Assembly: GCF_041146395.1 (NCBI RefSeq)
Contig: NC_090989.1
Coordinates: forward strand, 50,618,501 to 50,682,500
Reading direction: 5' to 3'
Length of the DNA stretch: 64,000 bases
Source: Eulemur rufifrons
Lineage: Eukaryota; Chordata; Mammalia; Primates; Lemuridae
The notes beneath the pieces were generated by a model. The model did not search any database. It saw only the letters and a program-made list of their open reading frames with translations, and was not told the DNA's origin. Of this stretch, positions 50,346 to 63,260 are shown one piece after another; the stretch's first letter is position 1; each line of letters starts with the position of its first letter. The position numbers and the translations under genes are program-made.

Positions 50346-53199
50346 TCACTATATTGTTTATTGTCCCTGTTATAAGAATATACATCTATCTATGCTTGGG
50401 GAGACTAACAGAAAGATTAGCATTAAATAACCTGTTTCTCTAGTAACTAATGGCATTCACATTCAAGGTAATATGACAATAAATAAAAAATATATGAACA
50501 CTGCTTTGAAACAATAAATTATTACATAAATGTTACATGCTTTTTTTATCGTATGTCTAAGTAATCAGATGGAACTAACTTTACTACTTAAAGAGTCAGT
50601 GCAGTATATTTGGCTTTACTAGCATCATAATTTCACAATAGTAAATAGTTGAGCTAAACATAGAGTATGTATTTCTTATGGAAGGTTTTTAATAAAAACT
50701 TTTTTTAAAAAATTCACCGTATTTTTACATGAAGCCAAAAAATGAGGTAATTCTTTGCCAGCATTCTGTCTTCACTTATTCATCATCCTCATTCTTATCC
50801 AATTTCTTTTGTTCCCCTAAATTTTGCCTCTCCCATTTTTCCTTATAAAGGCTTTTCACATACACAAATATTCATTGGAAAAGGAATACCCAGGCACATG
50901 ACTCAAAAAGCAAATCCAATTCTCAAGTTATTTTTCTTGTCTCTTTGTATTAACTATCTCTGGAAAAAATTTTACATAGTGATGATCAAGCAGCTGAATG
51001 AGAGAAAAGATCTTCAATTACATATATAAATACATGCACCTGCCCACAAACACACACATAGATACATACACATTGTGGGCTATTATACCCTATTTTCCTG
51101 GAAGGAAGAATATAGGATTTGCTTATCATAAAAGGAATTCTTTGAAAAACTACAAAATATTTCTCAAACAGGAAGCATTTAAGGGGTGGAAATATTCATT
51201 ATACTTTGATGGTAGGCATTCATAAGTCTAATGAACAATTCTAATAGCACATTGGACCCAAGAGTTGCAAAGAACTTTGTATGGGTAAAGCTAATTGTAT
51301 AAACACTATACTACTAAGAAACAAATGAGAACCTAAATATCACAGATGCTCAAAATGAATTATTAGATTCTTTGAGAAACCTTGTATCATCAGAGAGCAG
51401 AGGGTATAGTCCTTAGAAAAAAGTACATTTGATGAAAAATGTACCTTTGGAAGCTCTTAGCAACTCATTTGGACTATTTGGAGGTGAAATAATCAAATAA
51501 AATCTCAGCTTTCCCATAAATATCTTCCTTTTGATTCTACTTTCCCAGGTAGGCCAGAATAAATTGAGCTTCAATTAGCAGTTTAAATTGATGACTTGAT
51601 TCACATAACATCTGAGAGGTGATTGACTTCCACAGAGATAGCAGTTGAAATTTGGACAGCCCTGTATAATACTTTGAATTCTCATCAGTAAGTAAGCCAC
51701 ATTTTTAGTTAAATGAGATGTAGCTACTGCTTGAAAATTGATTCACAGCACTCTCCCTGGGATGGCTTATTAATGAAATGGAATGTTTCTGTTAAGAAAA
51801 GGTTTATATGCATTAGATATAATGCATTTCTTGGATGCTAAACTGTTACTAAAAACCTAGTTCACTCTGAAATTTTGGGTTTCTACACTTTTAGTAATAA
51901 TAAATAAATTACTTTTTCTTAGCTTCATTAGAATTGTCCACCAAAGGCTTTAAAATAGTCTAGAAACAAATATTAATAATTATAACCTATTGTCGAATCT
52001 GATTCCAAGAAGAAAGACTATTATTTTAAACATTTGTAGGTTCATTGACAGTAGAATCTTCTTATAATTTTTCTTAATTTACAGAGCTTTGTTTTTTGTG
52101 TTTAATAGCTGCATGAAAGCTGTTTAAAAGATTATGGGGTTTTGGTCACATTGGCAACAACACTACATAAACACAACAAATTGATGTTCCCCCATACTCC
52201 TAACTGTTGAATTTGTTTTCAGAGAAATGTGATTAAAAAGTTGCGTGTAGTGGCTTTGTTACTCTTCCATTCATTTGGGTTTAATTTTTCTTGAATGTAA
52301 TAAAATAATGTCATTAGAATATCAAATATGTACTTCATAGTTCTCACCACAGCACTTAACTACATTTTTTATTGGTAGTTTATTAGTGATGATAATAGTA
52401 ATGTACATAATCAGTGTTAAATTCAAAGGGTTGGGCGGATTTAGAAATATTATTGTTTTTACAGAAACATAGATGGAGTGAAATTTACATTGGTACCCTC
52501 AGCATCATTGCCCAGTGACTCCTGGCACTGCACCAAATACATCCCAGTGGGGAGGCAGTTTTCGTTGGTTCAGCCCCTCATTCCCCTCTCTTACTATTAG
52601 ATATAGGGTATGGATGTGTGTATAGTTTAGCATGAGAAATCTGCTTCTCAATTTATCCTTTAAAATAATTTTTCCAGCTTTTGATACAATGGGGAAATTA
52701 TGTGGTTGGCAGGAAAGTCAAATGGGCTTTACCAAAATAGTTTTCATTCCATTTTAAAAATTAAAGACCAGAATAAAGCAGCCAAGGTTTGGAAATTTAT
52801 ATGAGTATGGGGAGCTGTTCAGTTCTGATTTGGATCTCCAAATCGGCTTAAATTTCCAGATTTAAATCACATGTATTTATAATAGCAGTTAACTGAGTTT
52901 TTGCTAAAAGATGCCTTTGTGTGCTGAAGCATGCAACTAAGTTGTGAGCGCCAGCCCACACAGCCTTTGGTTTTGTCCCTGGCTTACACTTTCTTTTTAG
53001 AAGAATCTACCCCAGTACAAGGCCTTTCCCTCCATCCCCCTCTGCGCATGTACCAGAAGATGCCTCCCTATGTTAATGGCTTTAGCAAAAATCATCCTGT
53101 CCTGTTTCTTTATGGTTCATGTATTGCATTAGTTCCCTAATTCTTTACCCTTAACTACATACATATCCTTTGCCATTTGACTTTGCATTTCCTCCCACC

Positions 53200-53655
53200 A
53201 AAGTGCCAGAGCATATTTTCCTACCTCTTAACTCTAGATTGAGCTATATGATTTGCTTGGGCCAATAAAATCGTGTGGTAATTGTGCTAGTTCTGAGTCT
53301 AGGCCTCAAGCTGCTTACCATGTTTTATCCTGCCCTCTTGTACTTCTATAATCACGATAAGAAGGTCAAATCAAGGCAATCCTGCTAATGCTAATGCCAA
53401 GAGGAGGCTGAGAGCCACACGGAACAGATCTACATCAGGTAAGGTGCCTTAGCCAAGCCCAGCCTAGAGCAGAGCTCCGTGCCAATCCACAGCCACGGGA
53501 GCAATCCCAGCCAACATCACCTGGAACTGGTGTGCATTAGCTGTTTCTCAAACGGTCCACAGACACATGGGCTATAATGATAAATGACTGTTGTTTTAAG
53601 CCACTAAACTATTAGATTATTGTTATGCAACAATAACTAACTGGTACACCTTTTC
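53200..53655 (+). mobile_element. MLT1-like (MaLR) LTR
   Basis: Sense copy: agttctgagtctaggcctca, gaggctgagagccacacgga, agcccagcctagagcagagc, and the end ttgttttaagccactaaact ... aataactaactggtaca. Diverged and lacking internal viral sequence. Confidence 0.72.
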
Positions 53656-54699
53656 ACCAGCAACTGAGTTTCTGATTGAATTATTAGGTCAGGATAATAT
53701 CAAAAACAGTCATTCCACAAAAATTCAGAGATATTTTGTTAAAGCCACAGTATCAGTAATTTGTGTTTTTGAAATTCTTCCTTCTTCCCTGACCTCTCTG
53801 AGACCAACATTCATCACCAATGACCCCAACCCTTTAGCATATAGAGATATGGTATTAATATACTTGGTACCAGCAAGTAAGAACCTATTGTAGTAATGCC
53901 AGGTAGCTATTTAGAGATCTTTGTTAAGTACATGAATCATATACAAGTCTCTTGGCAGATGGGGCATATGGAGTCTTTTGCCTGGCACAGGCTCCAATTT
54001 ATTCTTTTTCATTGTTCCAAAAGTTCATCATTCAAGATAGGATCATACAATTGTTCTCTCTGTGTGCCCATATAATTACATGCCAATACTTTCCTCAAAT
54101 TAGAAAAGGCTAGATATTCTGCTGACACCACATTCCTCACCAAATGTCAAAGTCTCTTAAAAAATATTCTCAGCTCAAAAGGCCTAATTAGATTTTCAGT
54201 AATTCACGTCATTGGTCATTAGGACAATCATACAAATCAGCAAGCACTCAGGAGTTCAGGCACTAAATGGGGACATGAATCTGAAAGATCACAGGTAATG
54301 GTCCTAAAAGAAATCAAAGACGTTTTCTCACTGCTTTCATTAACCTTTTCCTTATGTTTTCTCATTTCAGGCACTGGTTCTCTAGACCTATAAAACTGCT
54401 TAGGACGGTTCAGGGAAAGTAGATGGAAATAATATGGATAGCACTATGTAAATGACACACACTTGGGAAGGAATTATAAAACATACTTATGCATACACCC
54501 TCACCAAATTTTTCTGCAAGTTATGCAGATCCTGACTATTCCCCACATCCTGGACGAAGTGAAGGTGACCATGGTGTAAGGATAGAGCGGGGAACTTTGC
54601 TTTTTTTGTCCCTAAATGGAATAGGACATTCTTGAGGGGCAGATGAACTTATTGATTTAATGGAAAGATTTAGAAAAAAATCAGACTTTGGACTTCTAA

Positions 54700-54840
54700 A
54701 TGAATAATATGGATCTATAATTTATTAGCATTGAGACCTTGAGCACAGCACCTAAACCCCTGAGCCTCAATGACCTCATCTGCAGCATGGCAGCAATACT
54801 AATTATATCAGAACTTATTGTCCCTCAAAGGATAAAATGC
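54700..54840 (+). repeat. MIR fragment
   Basis: ttagcattgagaccttgagc, aaacccctgagcctcaatga, cctcatctgcagcatggcag. Confidence 0.6.
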
Positions 54841-57664
54841 ACACATTAAACAGAAAATGACTGTGGGACTCACTGCTGAGTGCAGATTACTGCAGAGCAG
54901 AGAAACTCAGTTCAACAGAGAGGGTAGGTTCAAACCTAGACACAATATGCAAAGAAATTATTTTTTGGGTTTTTTTTCAATATAAAAATCACAAGCATTT
55001 CCTACATTGGGAAAGCAAACTCTCTTAGAGATGCTGACATGCTGGTTGTATCTGGTCTAATATAATAGATTAGTTCTTATGCAAATTCTGGCATAGCCGT
55101 TTGTAGTTATTCCTGGAAATTGTCTGCATATATACCAAGTATTTCTCATTTTAGCTGAAGTCAGGTCTATGCTACTTTCAGTAGCAATAAATGGCAATGT
55201 TAAGGTTTGGTATAGGCAAAAAAAATAAAAATAAAAAATCACAGTACCTCCTACATGGTAGACACTCAATGTATCTGAAATCATCTTTATTCTTGTCTAC
55301 TGAGGTTAACAACAGTGTGGACATAGGTGATCCAGTAATGCCAAGCTTGATGGAGTGACATTTGGGTGCCACCTCTTCCAGTTCAATCAGTTTAGTTACT
55401 TGCTTCCTTTGTACCCTAGTCTATTGAAACTATATGACCTAGTATGCTATGTTGGGGAAAAAAAATCAATAATTAAATAAAACAGCTTTAAATATCCTGA
55501 AGGCATTAGCAAATAAGAATCTTCCTATTTTCCTACTCTGTTCCCTCATCCTTGCTCATGCTCCAAGTCCAGAGGCTCAGAGCTACAGACACAAAGCAAG
55601 GATCTGTAGGAATGGAGGAAAAAATCTGTCACGCCTCACATCTATGTCCAAGACTTGGAGCAAAATGGAAAAAAAAAAGCCTTACAATGAGGATTGAATT
55701 GTTGATTAATGTCTTGAACTAGACACTCTTACTGAGCTGAGACTGTATTTTGTGATTATTATCTATGAGTCAGCCAAAAATTCAAGAGTCTTGCCAAGGT
55801 TTCCATCCAGGGACAGGGTATTTAACAATAAGGACCTTTTTTTGCTTGGTTGTTTGGTTCTTTAAACTGAATACCTTTGAGTGGACAATACAACCACCAA
55901 AACAATTTCTAATTTTGCCACAGTATTAATTTTATACTTAAGCTTAACAAAGGAAAAACGATCACCTGCAATATGCAGCCATGACACTAGTGAGACTGCA
56001 AAAAAAAAAAAAAAAATTAGGTGATTGTAGATAACAACTATGTTAGAGGTAATTTCTTTTTTTACCTTTCCTCCTGCTTTCTACTGTTACACAAGTCTTA
56101 CACACAAACAAGTAGAGAGTGACACAAATTATCTGATCACCATTACAACTAATGAGATGAGCTTTCTATTGTACCCAATTACAAATTTGATTTTGTAAAC
56201 AAATCCATCTTCTGTTGTGTCCTGATACGTAACTTAGTAAACAGCCTTATATAATCCTTGCAATTACTGCCAGTGATAGTGGATTTAAAGTGTTTGGGGT
56301 CATTCATCTAAATTAATGCATGGTCTGATTAGAAAGTTCATTATAATACAACTCATTCCTTAAAGGATCTTTTCTAAAATTAAAATAACACATGGTTAGT
56401 GTATCATTTCCTTGAACATCCTCTGCATCTCAGACAGCTTATAATTTACATGCAAGAATAATCATTCCAAATGCAACTTTTAATACCACTGACAAGTGCG
56501 CCCCCCTTAGAAGCTAGCAATTTTAATCCCTTTATTATTAATTTGATTAATGCAAACTACTGTATATGGCCATGAAGGAACAGAGGCAAATCAAAGCTAG
56601 CACTGATTCATTTAAATTTAAATTGCTAAGAAATTATATGCTCTCTAGTCTGTGATATCAAACAAAGGAAAAAAATATTCCTTGTACAAAATAATAGATT
56701 TTTTCTATATGATGAATCCAGGGAAATACTTTAAGTTCAAAATGATTGTGTGCATGCTGGAATGATATATATGTATTCTCTGTGGATTTACGAGAGGAAA
56801 AAATGAAAGCTGTAACACATTTGAATGACAGCAACTTAGTTAACCAAGATTTCATGTGCTAAATGAGAGAGTCATCTGGGCTACAAACAACACCTTAGAG
56901 AAATAGAACCAAGATAATTTTATAAAGCTCATTTATGTTTGATTTTCCATGCTATTGCCCTTTTCACATTTCACTGATCATCATTTTAGGCAGAATTTTT
57001 TTCTTATTCACCTGGAAGAATACATGATATTCTATAGAAGATAGCTCCATCTGTATTTTGATTTTAAAGTATACTGCACATAAACTCACATACACTATTC
57101 ATGTAATATGTAAATAAAGGATTTGTAGTTCAGAAAAGTACTTTCTGAAGAGTCCAAATTGATAGTAGGGGAAAATATATTTTTTTTTCAACTTTTTTGA
57201 CTTGTGATATTCCACTCATCTAAAATACCTTTCTTTTTTTCTACAATTATCCAAATGTTTCTCTTTCTTTAAGACTAAAATAAAGATGCATAAAGGGGTG
57301 ATCTTTATTTTATTTTCTAATGATGTCTAAACACCTATATTGGTGTCTCATTCATAATAAACATTCAGTACATATGTTAAAAAAAAAAAAAAAAGAAGGA
57401 AGGAAGGGGAGAAGAAGGGGAAAGTTTGTCATAGGACACATAGTAATTAAAGAAAGTATATAAATCCAGGCAGTCTACTAACTACTCTAATGAATTTTCT
57501 CCACATGTTTATGATGTTAAATCAAATCTTTTAAACTATATTTCAGCCATTTGAAGGCTTGCATTTTTCTTTCTCATATTTTAATGTTTCTGTAATTGAG
57601 ATACAAGTTATGCCCAGTAACCTCTTACTTTGCTTGCCAGCAGTCATAATACAGTTATTTTATT

Positions 57665-57757
57665 TTATATATATATAACACACATGTATAACACATATAT
57701 ATGTCACACACACATATATATATACAGAGAGAGAGAGAGAAGGAGAGAGAGAGAGAG
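57665..57757 (+). repeat. Compound TA-CA-GA microsatellite
   Basis: Blocks of TA, then CA, TA again, then AG for about 35 bp. Confidence 0.92.
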
Positions 57758-58387
57758 CAAGTTTCAATGTATATTGCTCCAGCATTGAAACTTGCAAAAT
57801 TAAATTTCAGAATGTTGTAGGAAAATCAGGGACATTCTATTAATATGTAGGATACAAATGTTATGGGAGAAGATAGGAAAGGCATATGTTACATTGGTTG
57901 AGCAAGTTCCGAATGGAATTCAAAGGTAGAATACCTCTGTATCGTTGTAAAACTGACCCAAAAGCACAGCACCAATAGACTTTAATCATATTTTGACTAT
58001 TGATGGGACAAAGAAAACTGTGTGGAAGAACATAGACTTCAATGACTATGAGCCAAAAAAGGAGTATGAAGAGTCATATCTGAATGTTAAGAAATTTTAG
58101 GAATTCTTAGGCAACATAACTTACTAATATTGATTTTATGTATGATAAGAGTAATATATGATTAGAAATGAGTGTCTAAATAACACTATAGGAGCTCTTT
58201 CAATAGGTAGGAAACAAAATTCTAAGTGATAAAACAATGTGATATAATTTGATTAATAGCCTTTTTCTTTCCTGGTACATGAAATAATTGTGAATCATGC
58301 AGTTGACGGCATTTTGAGATGATGAATTATAGTGTATGATAAATAAGCCAAGAATGATTCACGTTAGATTGAAAAGTGTAAGCAATG

Positions 58388-58854
58388 CAGTTGACCCTTG
58401 AACAACATGGGTGTTGGGGGTATTTTGATCCCCCATGCAGTCAAAAATGTATGTATAATATTTGACTCCCTCCAAATTTAACTACTAATAGCCCACTGTT
58501 ATCCAGAAGCCTTACTGATAACATAGACAGTCTATCAACACATATTTAGTATGCTATAGTATGTATTATATACTAAATTCCTATAATAAAGTAAGGTAGA
58601 GAAAAGAAAATGGTATTAAGAAAATTATAAGTGAAATAAAATATATTTACTATTCATTAAGTGAAAGTGTATCATCATAAAGGTCATTATCCTTGTTATC
58701 TTCACATTGAGTAGGCTGAGGAGGAGGAGGTGGAAGGGGAGAGGTTGGTCTTGCTGTCTCAGGGGTGGCAGAGATGGAAGTAAACCCATTACTGTATAAT
58801 ATTAGTATAAATGGACCTGTGAAGTCGAAACCCATGTTGTTCAAGAGTCAACTG
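58388..58854. mobile_element. Tigger-type DNA transposon, nonautonomous, both TIRs present
   Basis: 25-bp terminal inverted repeats at 58388-58412 (CAGTTGACCCTTGAACAACA...) and 58830-58854 match 24/25. Internal sequence keeps the purine-rich ggctgaggaggaggaggtgg block seen in this family. 467 bp, no transposase frame. The exact subfamily is not certain. Confidence 0.85.
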
Positions 58855-58919
58855 CACCCTCTTCAATGAATTTGCTATCCTACAGTCAAGAAAGCAATGG
58901 CACTGGACTTTTGAAACCT

Positions 58920-59040
58920 CTTTGGGTAAGTATTGAGTGCCCAAGGGTAAGTTATTTAACTTTTCTGAGCCTTCAGGTTCTTCATTGTAAAGTCATGAAA
59001 ATAATGCTTCCCACAAAGGATTGTGAGAAGTAAATGAGTA
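58920..59040 (+). repeat. MIR fragment
   Basis: caagggtaagttatttaact, tttctgagccttcaggttct, gattgtgagaagtaaatgag. Confidence 0.6.
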
Positions 59041-59329
59041 CAAGAAACCCAGTTCCTGGTCCCTAGAAAGCATATATAAGTGGTTGCTATAATTTTTATT
59101 TGTTTGTGTTTACACATTTCTCAGCCAGACATTCCAGGACTTCCAGAATGCAGTCTCAGTGCCTATTACTTGTCACAGGAACCCCCTGCTCCTCCTTTGC
59201 TTCTGCGGTTTGGTCCCTACATCTAATGCCTTTCGCTCACCCCTCCCTCCTCATGTCAAACTTCAAAATCTGGTTTGTCACCTGTATTCCCTGTAAACTT
59301 GCAGTTGTATTTGGATGCTTGAGGAGATT

Positions 59330-60240
59330 TAGGTTCAATTATTTATGCAAACCTCCTTTATGGGTAGTAATATATAGTACCTTTGGTATTATATCAGGAG
59401 TCACATTAAGTCCAATTGTCCCACTTTTATTGATGATTATATTTGGGGTTCCTAGTGCTGTCAGACTGATCCTTTCATCATGAAGATTTCCATCAACCTT
59501 TTAACTAATGGTTTAGCAGCCATTGATGATTGATGCCCAGATCCATTGATAATTTAGTGGTTGTGAAATGACAATTTTCTAATTATATCATTTTTTCTGC
59601 ATGTATTAGAAAAAATTCTTCTAAAAGAAGAACATGCGTACATTAATTACTTGGCTATTCTAAAGTCTCTACAGGAAAGGCAAAATAGATGTCTGGTGCT
59701 TCTGTAGTTTTTAGGGTAAAGAGACTGGATCTAGTGAGCTCCAAATGGTGACAAAGGAGTATTTTTTTCCTAAGACTCTTACTGTATATATATATAATAC
59801 ATATATTACATATTATACATGCATACAGATAGATGCATACATACATAAATATGTATGTTCTTATTTCCACATGTTCTCATTTTTTACATAAAAAGTAACA
59901 TACTATAAATTCTATTCTAACAATATACCCTGGAAATCACCCCACATAAGTATTCAGAGATCAGCCTCATCTGTTTTTTCTGGTACATAATACTGCATTC
60001 TGTGATTGATAATTGATTTAATCAGTCCTCTATTGATGAATATTTTGTTTTTTTCCAGCTTTTTGATATTATGAATAAAGCTTCAATGAAGAGTCTTGTT
60101 CATACTTTATATATTTTAGCAGTGTATGTTTGAGATATATTCCTAGAAAATGGCTGAGTCAAAGGGTAAATGTGTATGCAATTTGGCTGGATATTACCAA
60201 GTACCCCACCACAAGTTGGTATCATTTTTTTATTATTGTC
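59330..60240 (-). mobile_element. Old L1 fragment, antisense
   Basis: Blocks such as gatgcccagatccattgata, ttctaattatatcatttttt, gaataaagcttcaatgaaga and ggctgagtcaaagggtaaat match reverse-complement old L1. No intact frame. Continues after the insertion at 60245-60790 to about 60960. Confidence 0.6.
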
Positions 60241-60244
60241 AGTG

Positions 60245-60790
60245 TAGAGAAGGGAAGAGTAATTTTTCCTCTATCTTTTCTGAATTCTTGGTTGGGAAGG
60301 ACCCCTGTAGCAAAAGTCAGATTAACAAGAGAAAAACAAACAGAAGTTTATTAACATGCATAGCTCCTATGTCCATAGAAAATACCCAGGGAAAATAAGT
60401 ATATCTCAAAGAGGCGACTTTTGAATTCAGGCTTAAATATTATAATTTTCTGAAAGAAAGAAAGAAAGAGGGAGGAGTAGGGAGGCTGTTTATGGGAAGG
60501 TGATAAGGAGAAGTACTATACACAAGGACAAGGTTGGACATGCAGATTTATTTCTGTGCCTTCCCCACTGGTAGGAGTCTCTAGTGATATAGAATCATCC
60601 TTCTCATCCTGATACAGAGAGGAAGACGCCCCTACAAATGGAGATTTCTCTTATAGATGTAAATTTCCCTTTTAAAATGGTAACTTCTACTTTCTTTTCA
60701 GAACATCTCCTGTGTCTTCAGTTTCTTTATACAATCAGCTCAAAATAAGTCCTATGCCAAAAAGGCATATTTTGGGGTTGCATATTCTCT
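60245..60790. repeat. LTR-like insertion inside an old L1, family not assigned
   Basis: Contains gacccctgtagcaaaagtca, aacaagagaaaaacaaacag, aagtttattaacatgcatag, gatgtaaatttcccttttaa, which I have seen as a mammalian LTR-type repeat. Flanking L1 (gtgtatgcaatttggctgga before, accagcagtgtatgagagtc after) suggests one L1 interrupted by it. Confidence 0.55.
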
Positions 60791-61079
60791 CTTACACCAG
60801 CAGTGTATGAGAGTCCTGTTTTCCCATAACCAATGAGTGTGACCAGGCATTTCTTTTTTTTTTTTTTTTTGCTTGTGTAACAAATAAATCTTAATTCAGT
60901 TTTAATGTGAGTTCTCTTATTTTGAACAAAATTAAATATCTTTTCCATTTGTTTTTATGTCAGTTTATGTCTTTTACCCATTTTATTTTTGCATTGGCTT
61001 TTTTCTTCTTAATTTTAGATATTCTTTATATTTTATGTATATTAGTCAGAGTTCTCCACAGAAATAGAACCAATATGAT

Positions 61080-61282
61080 ACACACATATATATCCTCAAT
61101 ATATATACTCATATATACATCTTCAATAGGATATATACATATATGTATATCTCAATAGGATATATACATATATATGAATATAACATATATATATGTATCT
61201 CTCTGTACATATCTATATGTACATACATGTATTTGAATCTCTCTCTGCATATATATTTGTGTGTGTGTGTGTGTGTGTGTAT
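61080..61282 (+). repeat. TA-rich and (GT)n microsatellite
   Basis: Repeated TATATACATATAT units with AATAGGATATATACATATA occurring twice, then about 11 GT units at 61258-61280. Confidence 0.88.
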
Positions 61283-61455
61283 GTAGGCTCATCTAATTGT
61301 GGTGGCTTGTTAAGTCTAAAATCTGTAGAGTAGGCCAGTAGGTTGGAAATTCAAGGAAGAGTTGATGTTACAATCTTGAGACTAAAATTTACGGATTGGA
61401 AACTCAGGCAGGATTTCTATGCTGCAGTTTTGAGGTTCAGGAAGTCTCAGTCTTG

Positions 61456-61793
61456 GCTGAGTAGTATTCCATGGTATACATATACCACATTTTGTTAATC
61501 CACTCATGAATTGATGGGCATTTAGGTTGATTCCACATATTTGCAATTGTGAGTTGTGCTGCAATAGATATTTGAGTGCATGTGTCACAGGTGCACAGAG
61601 GGAAATAAATCTCAAAGGAAATCAAGCAGGGGGGATGGGGATGGAAGGGATGGGCAAAAACCTACCTAATGGATACAGTGAACACTATCTGGGCAACAGG
61701 TACACTTTTAACCCCGACTCAAGCATTACAAAAGTGATCCATGTAACCAAAAACATTTGTACTCCCATAATACTTTGGGAAAAAAAAACAAAC
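61456..61793. mobile_element. Twin-primed (5'-inverted) L1 insertion
   Basis: 61456 to about 61595 is ORF2 C-terminal L1 sequence on the minus strand (minus-strand frame with NSQLQICGINLNAHQFMSGL). From about 61600 to 61785 the L1 3'UTR and tail run on the plus strand to an A run. Flanks ctcagtcttggct (61446) and ctcagtctttgct (61794) form a 13-bp duplication with one mismatch. This is the signature of twin priming during L1 integration. Confidence 0.87.
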
Positions 61794-62529
61794 CTCAGTC
61801 TTTGCTCTTAAGACGTTCAGCTGATTGGATGAAGCCTGCCAACATCTGCTGCTTTACTCAGTTTACTGATTTAAAAGTTAATCACATCTAAAAAATACCT
61901 TCAAGTCAACTCTGAGACTTTTATTTGACCAAACAATTGGGCACTGCAGCCTAGGTAAATTGACACCATAAACTTAACCATTACAAATAATAAGGATGTT
62001 TTCTTAAATTTTCAACTATCTTTTGGCATTGTCTAGCTCAAATCTTGTATAAAGTATTCAAATATTTGTTGAGTTAAATTAACATCTATTTACAGATATT
62101 AGCCATTTTTAGAGCCTAACATGCCCTCTGAGAACTATTAAATCTTAGAGCTTTTGGTATAATTCAATAGAATATTAATATTTGTTTAATATTAATGAAT
62201 TTACTTAATGATTATGTGAAGGTTATTAATAATGCTACTTTGCATGAATTTTATAATCATGGGACTGAGGTAAATGAATATTTTTTTACATAATCACAGA
62301 AACATTGAGTTCGTTTAACAAATATCTATTACAATGGAACAGAAAACATTCTTTTAATTTTCAAATCAATAAATATGTGGTTTTTCTGTGTGGTACAAAC
62401 ATTTCAAAATCTGAGAAAGAATTTCCATAAAATATTTCATGTATTTGAATTTTGTCTCCCCTGAATCCCACCCAAGTGTCTTTTTTTTCTGGGAATTTTT
62501 ATTTTTCTTCTCTCACTGTATTGTGCAAA

Positions 62530-62900
62530 TAGTCACCACTATCATCCTGGCCACAGTGATTGGTTCTGATCAAGACACTATGATCAGTGTCCTTTCCTGG
62601 GACTTTTAACTTAGGAAAAGAAAAAATCAGTTTCAGTGTCTCTCTCCTTAGGTGATGTAATCATCTGAACCCATGTTCCCCACCCTGTAACAGTTGGTCA
62701 GCAGTATAAAAGTGAATGCCACCTAAGGAAGAAAGCAAGCCACTAGATGGAGCAGGCATCCTGGCTGTATTCCAGACTCTGGTTCCACCTGTTCCCAAGA
62801 TACCCAGACTTTCCACTGTACTTTATTTGTTAAGCTCCTTTTCGGATAAGCTAGGATGCATTCAGTTTCTGTCACTTGCAACCCAGAGAGTCCTAACATA
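62530..62900. repeat. Old LTR-like repeat, family not assigned
   Basis: The end cagtttctgtcacttgcaac + ccagagagtcctaaca and the start ggccacagtgattggttctg are typical of a mammalian LTR repeat. The two overlapping frames on opposite strands (62716-62970 and 62723-62911) come from it. Confidence 0.45.
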
Positions 62901-63089
62901 CACCTGTGCACACAAGTCTTGCATATTGTTTTGGGGGACTCCTGGGTTTCCTAAAAATGCCCATTTCTGAACTCTCTCTCATCCATAGACCTCAAATATG
63001 AGCCTCTGTTCAAAAATATCATTAAATTCTGTGACCAGTAGTCTCTATATGCTATTTATCTAAGGAAAAAAATTATCATAAACTTTTAC

Positions 63090-63260
63090 TTGGTAGTTTT
63101 TATGCACTTGATCACATCTAATCTTTATAACCACAGTTTAGTCAAGTATACATCATCCTTGTTTTCTACTTAAAGACACTGAGGCTGGAAGGATTAAATA
63201 ATATTTTATAAAGTGGTACATCTAAACTAAACTTAGTATTTTAATCTCAAATCTGGAGTT
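63090..63260 (-). repeat. MIR-like fragment
   Basis: acatctaatctttataacca, cttaaagacactgaggctgg, aaggattaaataatatttta. Confidence 0.45.

Larger units (their letters stand above)
61034..61985 (+). repeat. Ancient interspersed repeat, second copy, carrying TA/GT microsatellites and a nested L1
   Basis: Starts tattagtcagagttctccac, agaaatagaaccaatatgat, continues through TA-rich and (GT)n tracts (61080-61280), and after the L1 resumes with gattggatgaagcctgccaa and gctgctttactcagtttact, ending near cataaacttaaccattacaa. Confidence 0.68.

Noticed and set aside
59100..59483. 127-codon frame in the downstream region
   Set aside because: Looks like an L2-like fragment followed by old antisense L1; no gene evidence.
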